From: Occultella kanbiaonis
GTDB lineage: Bacteria > Actinomycetota > Actinomycetes > Actinomycetales > Beutenbergiaceae
Reading direction: 5' to 3'
DNA length: 64,000 nt
Assembly (NCBI RefSeq): GCF_009708215.1
Contig: NZ_CP046175.1
Span: 5,146,001 to 5,210,000 of the forward strand
Of the stretch, positions 54,955-63,983 are shown piece by piece; within the stretch, counting starts at the first letter, position 1, and each line of letters starts with the position of its first letter. A program made the translations under genes and the position numbers. The notes beneath the pieces were generated by a model that searched no databases, was not told where the DNA came from, and was given only the letters and a program-made list of their open reading frames with translations.

Positions 54955-56600
54955 CACGAACCACCGCCGTCCGCGGCGCGCGCGCCCGGCAGGTTCGCGA
55001 GGGCCTTACGACCCCGCTCGACGGCGTCGGCCGCCTTGGTCGAGTCGGCGCCACCCGCGTACAGCTCGGCCAGGGTGGCCGCGACCTCTCCTGCGAACAC
55101 GGGGGCGGCGAAGGACGTGCCGCTCCAGGTGGCGAACCCGGACGCGAAGTCGTCCGGGTCGATGCTGGCCCGGATCCTGCCCTCGTGGGCCAGCGACGCC
55201 ACCGGGTTCAGCGAGGTGTTGATCGTGGTCGGGAAGGTGCTGACCAGGCCGGCGCCGACCCGACGGTGCAGCACCCATGGGCCCTCGTTCGAGAAGAGTG
55301 CCACCGTGCTGCCGTTCGGGTTCAGGGCTCCGACGGCCTGCAGCGGCAGCCCATCCGGTGCGGTCCGCGCCGGGCCACCCGGGTAGTCGGCGAACGCGGC
55401 GGGGAACATCTCGCGGGTGGTGGCGTCGTTGCCCGAGGCCGCCACGACCGTCACACCGAGGGCGCCCAACGCCTTCAGCGGCAGCCACAGGAGCGGGTCG
55501 AAGGCAAGGTCCGCCGGCTGCTCGTGGTAGTACCCGAGGGACAGCGACAACACGTCGACCGGCGGCATCTCGGGGTCGCCGGCCGCCATCGCGACCACCT
55601 GCCACAGCACCAGCCGGCGCAGCGAGCGCACCAGCTGGGACTCGGCCACCACGCCGTCGCCCCGGAACACCCGGACCGAGAGGATCCGGGCATCCGCGGA
55701 CTGCTGCCGGATCAGCCCGGCGATGAACGTGCCGTGACCGGCGTCCGCCTCGAGCCCGCCGACGAGCGGGTTCGCGGTGCCGGTCTCCTCGGTGTCCGGC
55801 ACGAGCCGGGGCAGACCGAGGGGCAGACCGAGTACCTCGGGGTCACGGATGACGACGTCCGAGCCGAGCCACGGGTGCTCGCCGACCCCGGTGTCGAGCA
55901 CGGCCACGACGGGCCGGCGCACGTTCGGATCGTTGCGCGGAGCGGGCTCGGGGCCGAGCCATGCCACCGGCTGGCGGCCGCCGGAACCGGGCATCGCGTA
56001 GGTCGAGAGCCCGTTGTTGCTGTGCGGGATCGTGTAGGGGACACCGCCACCGCTGGAGGAGACGTCGTGCGGTGCGCCACCGGCGACGTGCGGGATCGTG
56101 TAGGGCGTGCCGCCGATGTCCGTGGCGGAGAACACGAGGTGGTCGAGGGCCACCTCGTCGGCGCGGCCGGTCGCGGCCCGGTACGCCTGCACCAGGCGCC
56201 ACGCGTCCACCGGCTCCGCGGGGGCGGCGGGGTCCAGTCGGACCACCCGGGCGCTCTCCACCCAGTTCTCCTCGATCAGGCCGCGCACCTCGGGCCCGAA
56301 CTCGGGCCGGCCGAGGTATTCGCGTTCGGCCCTCGCCTCGTCGTCCTCGACCAGGCCGAGGCCCAGCTCCCGGGCGATGTTGCCGAGGGCCTTCAGGGCA
56401 CCCTCGACGGCGGCGCCTCGGATCAGGACCGAGTCCACGGAGTAGACGGTCGGGTGCAGGGCCACCTCCTCGGCCCGCTGGACCGCGGTGGAGGGGTCCA
56501 GGACGCGGGCGCGGTAGCGCTCCCAGGATGCGTTCGGCAGACCGATCGGTGGTTCCGATACCAGTGGAACGTTGGCCTCGCCTGGGGTGTTCTGACTCAC
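54954..56600 (-). CDS. cytoplasmic subtilisin-like S8 serine protease
   Basis: A 548-residue S8 peptidase. The triad is Asp236 (VVAVLDTGVG), His289 (AGHGTFIAG) and Ser496 (WSGTSFAAP), with Asn391 as oxyanion residue. There is no signal peptide or membrane helix, so it should work in the cytoplasm, unusual for subtilisins. Before the catalytic domain are about 160 residues of unknown helical domain and a Gly/Ser-rich linker with two copies of PYTIPH (166-171, 188-193). The GTG at 56600 has AGGAG upstream. First gene of the operon. Confidence 0.9.
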   Translation of the reverse strand: MSQNTPGEANVPLVSEPPIGLPNASWERYRARVLDPSTAVQRAEEVALHPTVYSVDSVLIRGAAVEGALKALGNIARELGLGLVEDDEARAEREYLGRPEFGPEVRGLIEENWVESARVVRLDPAAPAEPVDAWRLVQAYRAATGRADEVALDHLVFSATDIGGTPYTIPHVAGGAPHDVSSSGGGVPYTIPHSNNGLSTYAMPGSGGRQPVAWLGPEPAPRNDPNVRRPVVAVLDTGVGEHPWLGSDVVIRDPEVLGLPLGLPRLVPDTEETGTANPLVGGLEADAGHGTFIAGLIRQQSADARILSVRVFRGDGVVAESQLVRSLRRLVLWQVVAMAAGDPEMPPVDVLSLSLGYYHEQPADLAFDPLLWLPLKALGALGVTVVAASGNDATTREMFPAAFADYPGGPARTAPDGLPLQAVGALNPNGSTVALFSNEGPWVLHRRVGAGLVSTFPTTINTSLNPVASLAHEGRIRASIDPDDFASGFATWSGTSFAAPVFAGEVAATLAELYAGGADSTKAADAVERGRKALANLPGARAADGGGS

Positions 56601-56730
56601 GTCCTTGTTCTCCTGTTGTTCGACGGGCGGTGCGACGGGCAGGGTCTTCCGCGGGCCGGGGGACGCTCGCGGTTCGAGCCTAGTGCGGCGTCGAGTGGCC
56701 GACCAGGGTCTGAGCGGGCTCCGGACCCAC

Positions 56731-56847
56731 ATGGCCGAGGAGGTGCTCGGCCGGGGCCTGATACACGCGGTCGGGCCTGGATCCTGCGGAGAGGCAGCGG
56801 TGTCGACGTCCGGGGTATCAGGACCGGGCGCCCTGCCTCATCACTAG
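56731..56847 (+). CDS. possible 38-residue peptide upstream of the HopA1/LanC pair
   Basis: An ATG-started frame of 38 residues ends 36 bases before the HopA1-family gene. It starts MAEEVLGRGLIHAVGPG and continues with a part containing one Cys, several Ser/Thr and Gly (SCGEAAVSTSGVSGPG), ending in His-His. Its place and composition would suit a lanthipeptide precursor. Against it: no ribosome site, and third-position GC (about 74%) is lower than in the neighbours. Treated as a candidate only. Confidence 0.2.
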   Translation: MAEEVLGRGLIHAVGPGSCGEAAVSTSGVSGPGALPHH

Positions 56848-56883
56848 GCACCGGTCCCACCCGGGGCCCGAGGGGAGCACGCG

Positions 56884-57819
56884 ATGCACACCACCGACGT
56901 GATGCCGCAGACCACTGTTGCGGACGAGGTCGAGGCTGCCATCACCATGGTCCGCCGCACGCTGATCCTCGGCCGCGTGCGCAGTGCCGCCGAACTCACC
57001 GGGCAACTGCTCCGGGACTGGTACGCGCCGGCCACCCCGGTGCCGCCGGCCGATCCCGCGGAACCGCCGCTGGCCGGTCTGCTGCGCGTCGCACACGTGG
57101 GCTTCGAGCGGTGGCAGACGTCCAGCGGCTGGCGCGCGACGTCCGCCGGCCATGCCTGGCTCCGCGTCGAGGGCGGGCGGCCCCGGACCACCGTCGCCAC
57201 GAACATCGTGGGCGCCGACGCCCACGGCGCCCTGGCGCCCACCGACCGCGTCGAGGTACGCGAGCAGGCCACCCGGGCCGCCGGCGGCCGCTGGCGCACC
57301 TGGGGGGCCGGCTGGGTACCCAGGCTGCAGGGCTCGGGCACGAACCTGCTCCGGATCCACCTGAACTGCCCGGCGGACAACCTGCCCGACCTGGTGCGGG
57401 CCGTCACCGCCCACACGAGCACCTGGGACGAACCGTGGGCGCTCGACGCCCCGACGGACCGGACGGCGACCGCACGTCCGGACGCCACCCACCTGACCCT
57501 CCCGGTCGGCGCGTTCATGCGCGGCACCGACCTCCTCCACGAACTCGTCGACGCCCTCGCGCCGCTGCTCCGGCCGGCCGTCCCCGCCCTGACGCTGCGA
57601 CTCGCCCCGGGCGTCGGCGTGGGCCAGTCGGCGGCCACCGGACCCACGTTCGGCGAGCTCCGCTGCCACGTCCTGGCCCAGACGCTCATCGCGGACCCGT
57701 TCCCGCCCACTGCGGAACTCCTCCGACGCACACGCACCGCGCTCGCCCGTGAGGGCATCGACGCCCGCCGGCCCCACCGGGTCCGGGATACCCAGGATTG
57801 GGATGCACCATGGCTGTGA
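56884..57819 (+). CDS. HopA1-family protein
   Basis: A 311-residue protein related to the type III effector HopA1 family. Typical parts are LLRIHLNCPADNLPDLVRAV (mid-protein), DATHLTLP, and LAPGVGVGQSAATGPTFGEL followed by RCHVLAQTLI. In class V lanthipeptide clusters HopA1-fold proteins remove phosphate from phospho-Ser/Thr to make dehydro amino acids; in plants' pathogens HopA1 is an effector. Here it is coupled to a LanC-like gene (10-base overlap), which supports the RiPP-type reading. ATG with GGGGAG eight bases upstream. No kinase gene is nearby. Confidence 0.72.
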   Translation: MHTTDVMPQTTVADEVEAAITMVRRTLILGRVRSAAELTGQLLRDWYAPATPVPPADPAEPPLAGLLRVAHVGFERWQTSSGWRATSAGHAWLRVEGGRPRTTVATNIVGADAHGALAPTDRVEVREQATRAAGGRWRTWGAGWVPRLQGSGTNLLRIHLNCPADNLPDLVRAVTAHTSTWDEPWALDAPTDRTATARPDATHLTLPVGAFMRGTDLLHELVDALAPLLRPAVPALTLRLAPGVGVGQSAATGPTFGELRCHVLAQTLIADPFPPTAELLRRTRTALAREGIDARRPHRVRDTQDWDAPWL

Positions 57820-59015
57820 CAGCACTCGCCGAACCGGACCTGCTGGCCTACGCGGGCGATCTCGCGGACGAGCTGCGGGCCGGGGTGGTCCGTGGCAGCA
57901 CCGGGCCGACCTGGCGCAACCGCTCGCCCCGTACCCGCACCGGCCGCGGCCGTTCGCCGCACGCGGTCGAGGACGGTGACGCCGGGATCGCCTGGGCCCT
58001 GGCCGAACTCGGCCGCACGCTCGACCGGTCCGAGCTCCTCGATCTCGCCGTCGACGCCTCGAGCCGCACCCTGGAGGGCGCGGCCCGGGGCGGTGGACCT
58101 GGCCTGCTCACCGGCCTGGCCGGGGTCGCCTGCGCGGCCCATCGCGTGGGGGCCGCCGCGGACTCCCCCGAGCTGCGACGGAGGGCTCGCCGCGCCGCGG
58201 CGTCGGTGCGGACGGATCCACGTCGGCACGACCTCGCCGCGGGCACGGCCGGGCACCTGCTCGGACTGCTGGTCTGCGAGGCCCCGGCCACGGCCGTCTC
58301 GGCGGCCACCCGCCGGCTGCGCACAGCCGCCCGGCACCTGAGCGCGAACACGGTCTGCTGGCCTGATGCCGACGGTCGGGCGCGCACCGGGCTCGCCCAC
58401 GGGACCTCCGGCGTCATCCTGGCCCTGGCGGAGGCGGCCGCCCGCCACCCCGTGCTGGCGACCGACCTGGTGCCACTCATCGACGGCGGCCTGCGCTGGG
58501 AGTCGGCCTGGTTCGAGCCTGAGGCCGACGCCTGGACCACGCCCGGATCAGAGCCGGCCGTTGCACCGGGCGGGCACGACGCGCAGACGACCGGCGACCC
58601 GTGGACCGGACCGGTGGGCATCGGGCTGACCAGGCTGCGCCTGCTCGCCCTGCGCGACCAGGGACTCGGGCTGGCGACCCCACGGACGAACCTCGTCGCC
58701 GACGTGCACGCCGCGGTCCGCGCGGGCACGCGCACCGCCCGAGCCACCACGGACCTGAGCCTCGGCCACGGCGCCGCGGGCACCTGGGACCTGCTCGCCT
58801 CGGCCGCAGTCGGTCTGGACGCCCAGGAATACCGCAGCGCCGCCGTCGACCTGGCGCACGAGGCCCTCGCCGCGCACGGCACGGCGGTACCGGGCCAGGG
58901 CGACGACGCCGGCCCCGGCCTGCTCTCCGGCATCGCCGGCACCGCACTCGCCCTCACCGCCGTGGCGACCCCTCGGGCCGGCTCCGCGAGCCGACTGTTC
59001 CTCGCGGGGAGGTGA
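57810..59015 (+). CDS. LanC-like protein lacking zinc-ligand cysteines
   Basis: A 401-residue alpha-toroid protein of the lanthionine synthetase C family, with repeated G-x-x-G/GLxG elements: GGGPGLLTGLAG, GLAHGTSG (His197), WTGPVGIGLTRL and SLGHGAAG (His320). In active LanC the third and fourth elements supply two zinc-binding cysteines; here they are Trp265 and Gly319, so zinc is probably not bound as usual. Zinc-free LanC domains occur in class III lanthipeptide synthetases. It overlaps the HopA1-family gene by 10 bases. GTG/ATG choice: ATG 57810, after GGGA. Confidence 0.78.
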   Translation: MAVTALAEPDLLAYAGDLADELRAGVVRGSTGPTWRNRSPRTRTGRGRSPHAVEDGDAGIAWALAELGRTLDRSELLDLAVDASSRTLEGAARGGGPGLLTGLAGVACAAHRVGAAADSPELRRRARRAAASVRTDPRRHDLAAGTAGHLLGLLVCEAPATAVSAATRRLRTAARHLSANTVCWPDADGRARTGLAHGTSGVILALAEAAARHPVLATDLVPLIDGGLRWESAWFEPEADAWTTPGSEPAVAPGGHDAQTTGDPWTGPVGIGLTRLRLLALRDQGLGLATPRTNLVADVHAAVRAGTRTARATTDLSLGHGAAGTWDLLASAAVGLDAQEYRSAAVDLAHEALAAHGTAVPGQGDDAGPGLLSGIAGTALALTAVATPRAGSASRLFLAGR

Positions 59016-59102
59016 GTGCCGTGGCCGCTGGACACCGACGTCGTCCGGTCCGACGAACCCCACGTCCGCGCGCGTGACCCTGCGGTTGCGCGCCCGCGAC
59101 CT

Positions 59103-59118
59103 GTAACACTCCGTCAAC
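59103..59118 (+). promoter_or_regulatory. candidate GlnR box upstream of the urease operon
   Basis: GTAAC, six bases, TCAAC: close to one half (a-b sites) of the GlnR consensus GTnAC-n6-GAAAC. It lies about 50 bases before ureA, with a CAGAAT -10-like box at 59129-59134. GlnR activates or represses urease in several actinobacteria. The second half-site is not convincing. Confidence 0.35.
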
Positions 59119-59169
59119 ACGCGTCGGGCAGAATGCCCATCACACCCGGCCGCAGCGTGAGGAGTGATG

Positions 59170-59472
59170 ATGCACCTGACCCCATCGGAGCAGGAGAAGC
59201 TCCTGCTCGCGGTCGCCGGCATGGTCGCCCGCGACCGCAGGGAGCGCGGCATCCGCCTGAACTACCCGGAGGCGGCCGCGCTGCTGACCACCTGGGTGAT
59301 CGAGGGCGCCCGCGAGGGACGCACCGTCGCGGACCTGATGGTGGCCGGCCGTGAGGTGCTCGGCCGCGCCGACGTGATGGAGGGCGTGGCCCAGATGCTG
59401 CCCGACATCCAGGTCGAGGCGACGTTCCCGGACGGTCGCAAGCTCGTCACCATCCACGAGCCGATCGCCTGA
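59170..59472 (+). CDS. ureA: urease subunit gamma
   Basis: A 100-residue gamma subunit of urease, the nickel enzyme that hydrolyses urea to ammonia and carbonate. Begins [13 protein letters not shown] and contains [22 protein letters not shown] and the [14 protein letters not shown] end, all typical. The third of three adjacent possible starts (59164, 59167, 59170) is chosen because it gives the usual N-terminus and the best spacing to GAGGAG. First gene of ureABCFGD. Confidence 0.97.
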   Translation: MHLTPSEQEKLLLAVAGMVARDRRERGIRLNYPEAAALLTTWVIEGAREGRTVADLMVAGREVLGRADVMEGVAQMLPDIQVEATFPDGRKLVTIHEPIA

Positions 59473-59482
59473 GGAGGCCGAC

Positions 59483-59833
59483 GTGAGCGGACCGAACACG
59501 ACCGGGCCCGGTGCGATCCGGGTGGCGCCTGGCACGATCGAACTCAACGCGGATCGGCGCCCCGACGAACGCCTGGACCTGGTCATCCTGAACACCGGGG
59601 ACCGGCCGGTCCAGATCGGCTCCCATCTGCATCTGCCGGATGCGAACGAGGCCCTGGAGTTCGATCGCGAGGCCGCGCACGGGTTCCGGCTGGACGTGCC
59701 GTCCGGGACGTCGCAACGCTTCGAGCCGGGCGCCTCCCGCGCCGTGGCCGCGGTGGCGCTGCGCGGGGCGCGACGGGTGCCCGGGATCCGGTTGGGCCGG
59801 ACCTCGGCGGACCTGGACGGCGACGATGGTTGA
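59483..59833 (+). CDS. ureB: urease subunit beta
   Basis: A 116-residue beta subunit that forms part of the urease core with UreA and Ure[19 protein letters not shown], the central [17 protein letters not shown] and the [12 protein letters not shown] end match the family. The usual His-Phe-rich GSHYHFFEVN is changed to a more polar form. GTG start with GGAGG upstream, 10 bases after ureA. It overlaps ureC by eight bases. Confidence 0.95.
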   Translation: MSGPNTTGPGAIRVAPGTIELNADRRPDERLDLVILNTGDRPVQIGSHLHLPDANEALEFDREAAHGFRLDVPSGTSQRFEPGASRAVAAVALRGARRVPGIRLGRTSADLDGDDG

Positions 59834-61529
59834 GATCTCCAGGGCGGCCTACGCCGCGCTGTACGGCCCGACGGCGGGCGACCAGATCCGCCTCGGTGAC
59901 ACCGATCTGTGGATCGAGGTCGAGCGGGACCACACGGTAGGCGGCGAGGAGGCCGTGTTCGGGGGTGGCAAGTCCATCCGCGAGTCGATGGCGCAGGGGA
60001 TCACGTCCCGCACCGACGGAGCCCTGGACACGGTCATCACGAACGCGATCGTGCTCGACTGGTGGGGGGTGGTCCGGGCGGACGTCGGCATCCGCGACGG
60101 CGTGATCGTCGCCCTCGGCCGCGCCGGCAACCCGGACATCGCCGACGGGGTGCACCCGGCGCTGCACATCGGGCCCTCCACCGACGTGATCAGCGGCGAG
60201 GGCCGCATCCTCACCGCCGGCGCGTTCGACACGCACGTGCACCTCATCTCCCCCTCGCAGATCCACGAGGCGCTCGCCAGCGGCATCACCACGATCGGCG
60301 GCGGCGGCACCGGGCCCTCCGAGGGCACCAAGGCGACCACGGTGACCCCGGGCGCCTGGCATCTGGGCACGATCCACCGCAGCCTCGACCCGCTGCCGGT
60401 GAACGTGCTGCTGCTCGGCAAGGGCAACACGGTCAGTGCCGAGGCGTTCGCCGAGCAGGCCCTCGCCGGCGCGGGCGGGTTCAAGGTCCACGAGGACTGG
60501 GGCTCCACCCCGGCCGCGCTCGACGCGGCGCTGCGGGGCGCCGCGGACTGGGGACTGCAGGTGGCCCTGCACTCGGACTCCCTGAACGAGGCCGGGTTCC
60601 TGGAGTCGACGGTCGCCGCCATCGGCGGGCGCTCGATCCACGCGTTCCACACCGAGGGCGCCGGCGGCGGGCACGCGCCGGACATCATGCGCCTGGCCGG
60701 TGAGCCGTACGTGCTGCCGGGCTCGACGAACCCGACCCTGCCACACACCGTGAACACGGTGGCAGAGCACCTGGACATGCTGATGGTGTGCCATCACCTG
60801 AACCCCCAGGTCCCCGAGGACCTGGCGTTCGCCGAGTCCCGGATCAGGGCGACCACGATCGCGGCCGAGGACGTGCTGCATGACGTGGGGGCGATGTCGA
60901 TCACGTCCTCCGACGCGCAGGCGATGGGCCGGATCGGTGAGGTCATCACCCGCACCTGGCAGGTGGCGCATGTGATGAAGGCCCGCCGCGGCGCGCTCGG
61001 CGGCGGGTTGCCGGCGGACAACGAGCGCGCCCGGCGGTACGTGGCCAAGTACACGATCAACCCGGCGATCGCGCACGGGGTGGACGCCTACATCGGCTCC
61101 GTCGAACCGGGCAAGATGGCGGATCTGGTGCTCTGGCAGCCGAAGTTCTTCGGGTTCCGACCGGACGTCGTGATCAAGGGCGGCGCCATCGTGCGCGGCG
61201 CCCTCGGCGACCCGAACGCGTCCATCCCGACCCCGCAACCGGTGCTGATGCGGGACGCGCTGGCGGCCGCGATCGGCGCCGAGGTCTCCGCGACGTTCGT
61301 CTCCCCCGCCGCGCTCGACGCCGGCCTGACCGAGCGGCTCGGGCTGCGCCGCCGGCTGCTTCCGGTGGCGGACACCCGCGCCGTGGGCAAGGCGCAGATG
61401 ATCAACAACGACGCCCTCCCGGTGATCGAGATCAATCCCGAGACCTTCGAGATCGACGTCGACGGCGAACGCATCGTGCCCGCACCCGCCGCGCAGCTGC
61501 CGCTCGCCCAGCTGTACTCCCTGTTCTGA
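59826..61529 (+). CDS. ureC: urease subunit alpha
   Basis: The 567-residue catalytic subunit. Nickel ligands and catalytic residues are in place: His137 and His139 (DTHVHL), the carbamylated Lys220 in [10 protein letters not shown], further His in ALHSDSLNE and [12 protein letters not shown], the flap His in MVCHHL, and Asp in [12 protein letters not shown] at 59826 overlaps ureB. Activity requires UreF, UreG and UreD, which follow in order. Confidence 0.98.
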   Translation: MVEISRAAYAALYGPTAGDQIRLGDTDLWIEVERDHTVGGEEAVFGGGKSIRESMAQGITSRTDGALDTVITNAIVLDWWGVVRADVGIRDGVIVALGRAGNPDIADGVHPALHIGPSTDVISGEGRILTAGAFDTHVHLISPSQIHEALASGITTIGGGGTGPSEGTKATTVTPGAWHLGTIHRSLDPLPVNVLLLGKGNTVSAEAFAEQALAGAGGFKVHEDWGSTPAALDAALRGAADWGLQVALHSDSLNEAGFLESTVAAIGGRSIHAFHTEGAGGGHAPDIMRLAGEPYVLPGSTNPTLPHTVNTVAEHLDMLMVCHHLNPQVPEDLAFAESRIRATTIAAEDVLHDVGAMSITSSDAQAMGRIGEVITRTWQVAHVMKARRGALGGGLPADNERARRYVAKYTINPAIAHGVDAYIGSVEPGKMADLVLWQPKFFGFRPDVVIKGGAIVRGALGDPNASIPTPQPVLMRDALAAAIGAEVSATFVSPAALDAGLTERLGLRRRLLPVADTRAVGKAQMINNDALPVIEINPETFEIDVDGERIVPAPAAQLPLAQLYSLF

Positions 61530-62194
61530 TGGGCCCCTCCCAGTCGGTGCTCCTCGCGTTGCTCGCCGACGCCCGGCTGCCGACCGGTGCGCACACCCAG
61601 TCCGCGGGGCTGGAGCCCGCGCTGAGATCCGGGTTGGCCACGGACGCCGTCCCCGCCTACCTGGCCGCGCGGCTGCGAACGGTGTGCGTGGTGGAGGCGG
61701 GCACCGCCGTCGTGGCCCGGCACGTGAGCCTCGCCGGCGGGCGGACCGGCGACCTGGCCGCCGTCGAGACCGCATGGGCGGCCCGGACCCCCAGCCCGGC
61801 GCTGCGCGCGAACGCGCGCATGCTCGGGCGCGGCTACGTCCGGCTGTTGCACCGGCTCTGGCCCGTGGCCGGCGACGACCCGAGCTGGCGCGCCACTCGG
61901 CCGGTGGTCCTCGGGCTGATCGCCGCCCGGTCCGGACTGGACGCGGCGAACACCGCCCGTCTGGTCGGCTACGACGACGCCCAGACGGTGGCGGCGGCGA
62001 TGCTCAAGCTCGCCCCGCTCGACCCGCTGGCGACGACCTCCTGGGTGCTCACGGCGTGGCCGCTGATCGAGACGCTCGCGGACCGCGTCGCCCACTTCAC
62101 CCGACCCGGGGAGATCCCCGCCTGCGGTGCGCCCCTGATCGAGCAGTGGGCGCAGGACCATGACCACACCACCGAGAGGTTGTTCCGTGCCTGA
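61529..62194 (+). CDS. ureF: urease accessory protein UreF
   Basis: A 221-residue helical accessory protein that joins UreD and UreG in the complex loading nickel onto urease. [22 protein letters not shown] and the C-terminal [20 protein letters not shown] match the family, although the sequence is fairly divergent, as usual for UreF. Starts by one-base overlap with the ureC stop (TGATG) and overlaps ureG by eight bases. Confidence 0.93.
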   Translation: MGPSQSVLLALLADARLPTGAHTQSAGLEPALRSGLATDAVPAYLAARLRTVCVVEAGTAVVARHVSLAGGRTGDLAAVETAWAARTPSPALRANARMLGRGYVRLLHRLWPVAGDDPSWRATRPVVLGLIAARSGLDAANTARLVGYDDAQTVAAAMLKLAPLDPLATTSWVLTAWPLIETLADRVAHFTRPGEIPACGAPLIEQWAQDHDHTTERLFRA

Positions 62195-63002
62195 GACCGC
62201 TGAGATTCCCAAGACCCGTTCCCTGCGGCTGGGGGTGGCCGGCCCGGTCGGCACCGGCAAGAGCTCACTGATCGCGCTGCTCTGCCGTGAGCTGTCCACC
62301 GACCTGGCGCTCGGGGTGATCACCAACGACATCTACACCGACGAGGACGCCCGGTTCCTGCGCTCGGCCGGCGTGCTGGACCCGGAGCGGATCCGTGCGG
62401 TGGAGACCGGCGCCTGCCCGCACACCGCCATCCGGGACGACGTCACCGCGAACCTGCTCGCGGTCGAGGACCTCGAGGCCGACTTCGCACCCCTGGACGT
62501 GGTGCTCGTGGAGTCCGGCGGGGACAACCTCACCGCCACGTTCTCCCCCGCTCTCGTGGACGCGCAGATCTTCGTGCTCGATGTCGCCGGCGGCGGCGAT
62601 GTCGCCCGAAAGGGCGGCCCCGGGATCGCCCGGGCCGACCTGCTCGTGGTGAACAAGACCGACCTGGCCCCCTACGTCGGGGTGGACGTCGAGCGGATGG
62701 TCGCGGACGGGGCCGATGCCCGTGACGGGCGCCCCGTGCTCGCGCTCTCCCGGGACGACGCCGCGTCCGTGGCCACGCTCTGCGCGTGGGTGCGCGCCGT
62801 GCTCGCGGCGCACCGCGGCGGCGAGCACGTGCCGGTGGACCCGGGACCGATGGCGCCCCACTTCCACGCCGACCCCGACGGTGGCGGCGTGCTGCACTCG
62901 CACGCCGACGGCGATCACGACCATGCCCACGCCCGGCCGACCGGCCACGAGCACGCCACGGCCGAGGGACACGACCACACCGGGGACCCCGCGGGCACGT
63001 GA
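62187..63002 (+). CDS. ureG: urease accessory GTPase UreG with His-rich tail
   Basis: A 271-residue GTPase that drives nickel insertion. The P-loop is [10 protein letters not shown] near residue 21, followed by [25 protein letters not shown] (the nickel-binding Cys-Pro-His), [10 protein letters not shown] and [12 protein letters not shown]. The last 47 residues (from about 225) contain 11 His, a nickel-binding tail. Since no ureE lies in the operon, this tail may take over nickel storage and delivery. GTG start after AGAGG. Confidence 0.97.
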   Translation: MPETAEIPKTRSLRLGVAGPVGTGKSSLIALLCRELSTDLALGVITNDIYTDEDARFLRSAGVLDPERIRAVETGACPHTAIRDDVTANLLAVEDLEADFAPLDVVLVESGGDNLTATFSPALVDAQIFVLDVAGGGDVARKGGPGIARADLLVVNKTDLAPYVGVDVERMVADGADARDGRPVLALSRDDAASVATLCAWVRAVLAAHRGGEHVPVDPGPMAPHFHADPDGGGVLHSHADGDHDHAHARPTGHEHATAEGHDHTGDPAGT

Positions 63003-63703
63003 GCACCATCGCCGTCGCCCCCGCGCCGGGCCGGGCGCGGTGTCGGCTCGTCGCGGGCGCGCTGAGTCCGCGCATACTGCATGCCGACGACGGCGGAGCC
63101 CGGGTCGCGCTCGTCGCGACCGGCGCGTTGCTGCTCGGCGGCGACGAGGTGCGCATCGACGTCGAGGTGGCGCCCGGCGGGTGGCTCGAGGTGGTGGAGA
63201 CCGCCGGGACGGTCGCCTACGACGCAGGCGGGACGCCGTCGGGCTGGCACGTACGGGCGCACCTGGGCGAGGGCGCCCGGCTGAGCTGGTGCGGACTGCC
63301 GCTCGTGGTGGCCGACGGCGCCCACGTACGGCGCAGCACCGAGCTCACCCTCGCCGCCCACGCCCGGGCGCTCCTGCGCGAGACCCTCGTGCTCGGCCGC
63401 GCCGGCGAGACCGGCGGGCTGCTGCGGGCCACCACCCGTGCCACGCTCGACGGCACGGACCTGCTGGTCGAGGACCTCGACCTGGCGCCGGCCGCCCGCA
63501 CGGCACCCGGGGTCCTCGGGGAGCTCCGGGTGCTGGACACCACCCTCGCGCTCGGCTGGCGCCCGGTCGAGGTGCGGGCCGGGCGCCGGTACGACCTCGA
63601 CGGTCCTGGCGCCTTCGTGCGACATCTCGGCGCCGATACCCATTCCGGGACGGGACCGGCGCTCGCGGCGACCTCCTGGCGGGCCGACCTCGACCTCCCG
63701 TGA
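62999..63703 (+). CDS. ureD: urease accessory protein UreD
   Basis: A 234-residue protein of the UreD/UreH family, the scaffold that binds apo-urease and passes nickel from UreG. Recognisable parts are the beta-rich [20 protein letters not shown] and [19 protein letters not shown] segments. It is shorter than most UreD proteins (about 270) but complete in its core. GTG start overlaps the ureG stop by four bases; last gene of the operon. Confidence 0.9.
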   Translation: MSTIAVAPAPGRARCRLVAGALSPRILHADDGGARVALVATGALLLGGDEVRIDVEVAPGGWLEVVETAGTVAYDAGGTPSGWHVRAHLGEGARLSWCGLPLVVADGAHVRRSTELTLAAHARALLRETLVLGRAGETGGLLRATTRATLDGTDLLVEDLDLAPAARTAPGVLGELRVLDTTLALGWRPVEVRAGRRYDLDGPGAFVRHLGADTHSGTGPALAATSWRADLDLP

Positions 63704-63803
63704 ACCACCCGGGCGCCGTTTCGGGGTGCGCCCGCCGCCGAACCCGACCACAATCGGGCCCGACCGGGCGGCTGCCCGGCTCGGTGATCGGGAGGGGACG
63801 CAC

Positions 63804-63983
63804 ATGGGTTTCGACGAGTTGAAGAAGAAGGCCAGCGAGTTGCTCGGCAACGAGGAACAGACGGACAACGCCCTCGACCGGGCCGCGAACTTCGCGAACG
63901 AGAAGACCGGCGGCAAGTACGAGGACAAGATCCAGCAGGGGCGTGACTTCGCAGACGGCAAGGTCGGCGACGAGCGCGCCTGA
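63804..63983 (+). CDS. Rv0909/MT0933-like small antitoxin-family protein
   Basis: A 59-residue charged helical protein of the MT0933-like family (Rv0909 of M. tuberculosis): MGFDELKKKASELLG, NALDRAANFANEKTGGKYED and a GRDFADGKVG end. Rv0909 is annotated as an antitoxin paired with Rv0910, but many actinobacteria encode lone copies that may instead be stress proteins like CsbD. No toxin gene is next to it on the left; the right side is beyond the window. ATG with GGAGGGG upstream. Confidence 0.75.
   Translation: MGFDELKKKASELLGNEEQTDNALDRAANFANEKTGGKYEDKIQQGRDFADGKVGDERA

Noticed and set aside
57810..59015. Calling the LanC-like protein an active zinc-dependent lanthionine cyclase
   Set aside because: Both zinc-ligand Cys positions are substituted.
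59016..59354. Open frame between the LanC-like gene and ureA as a further small gene
   Set aside because: It overlaps ureA in another frame and has no ribosome site or recognisable protein.
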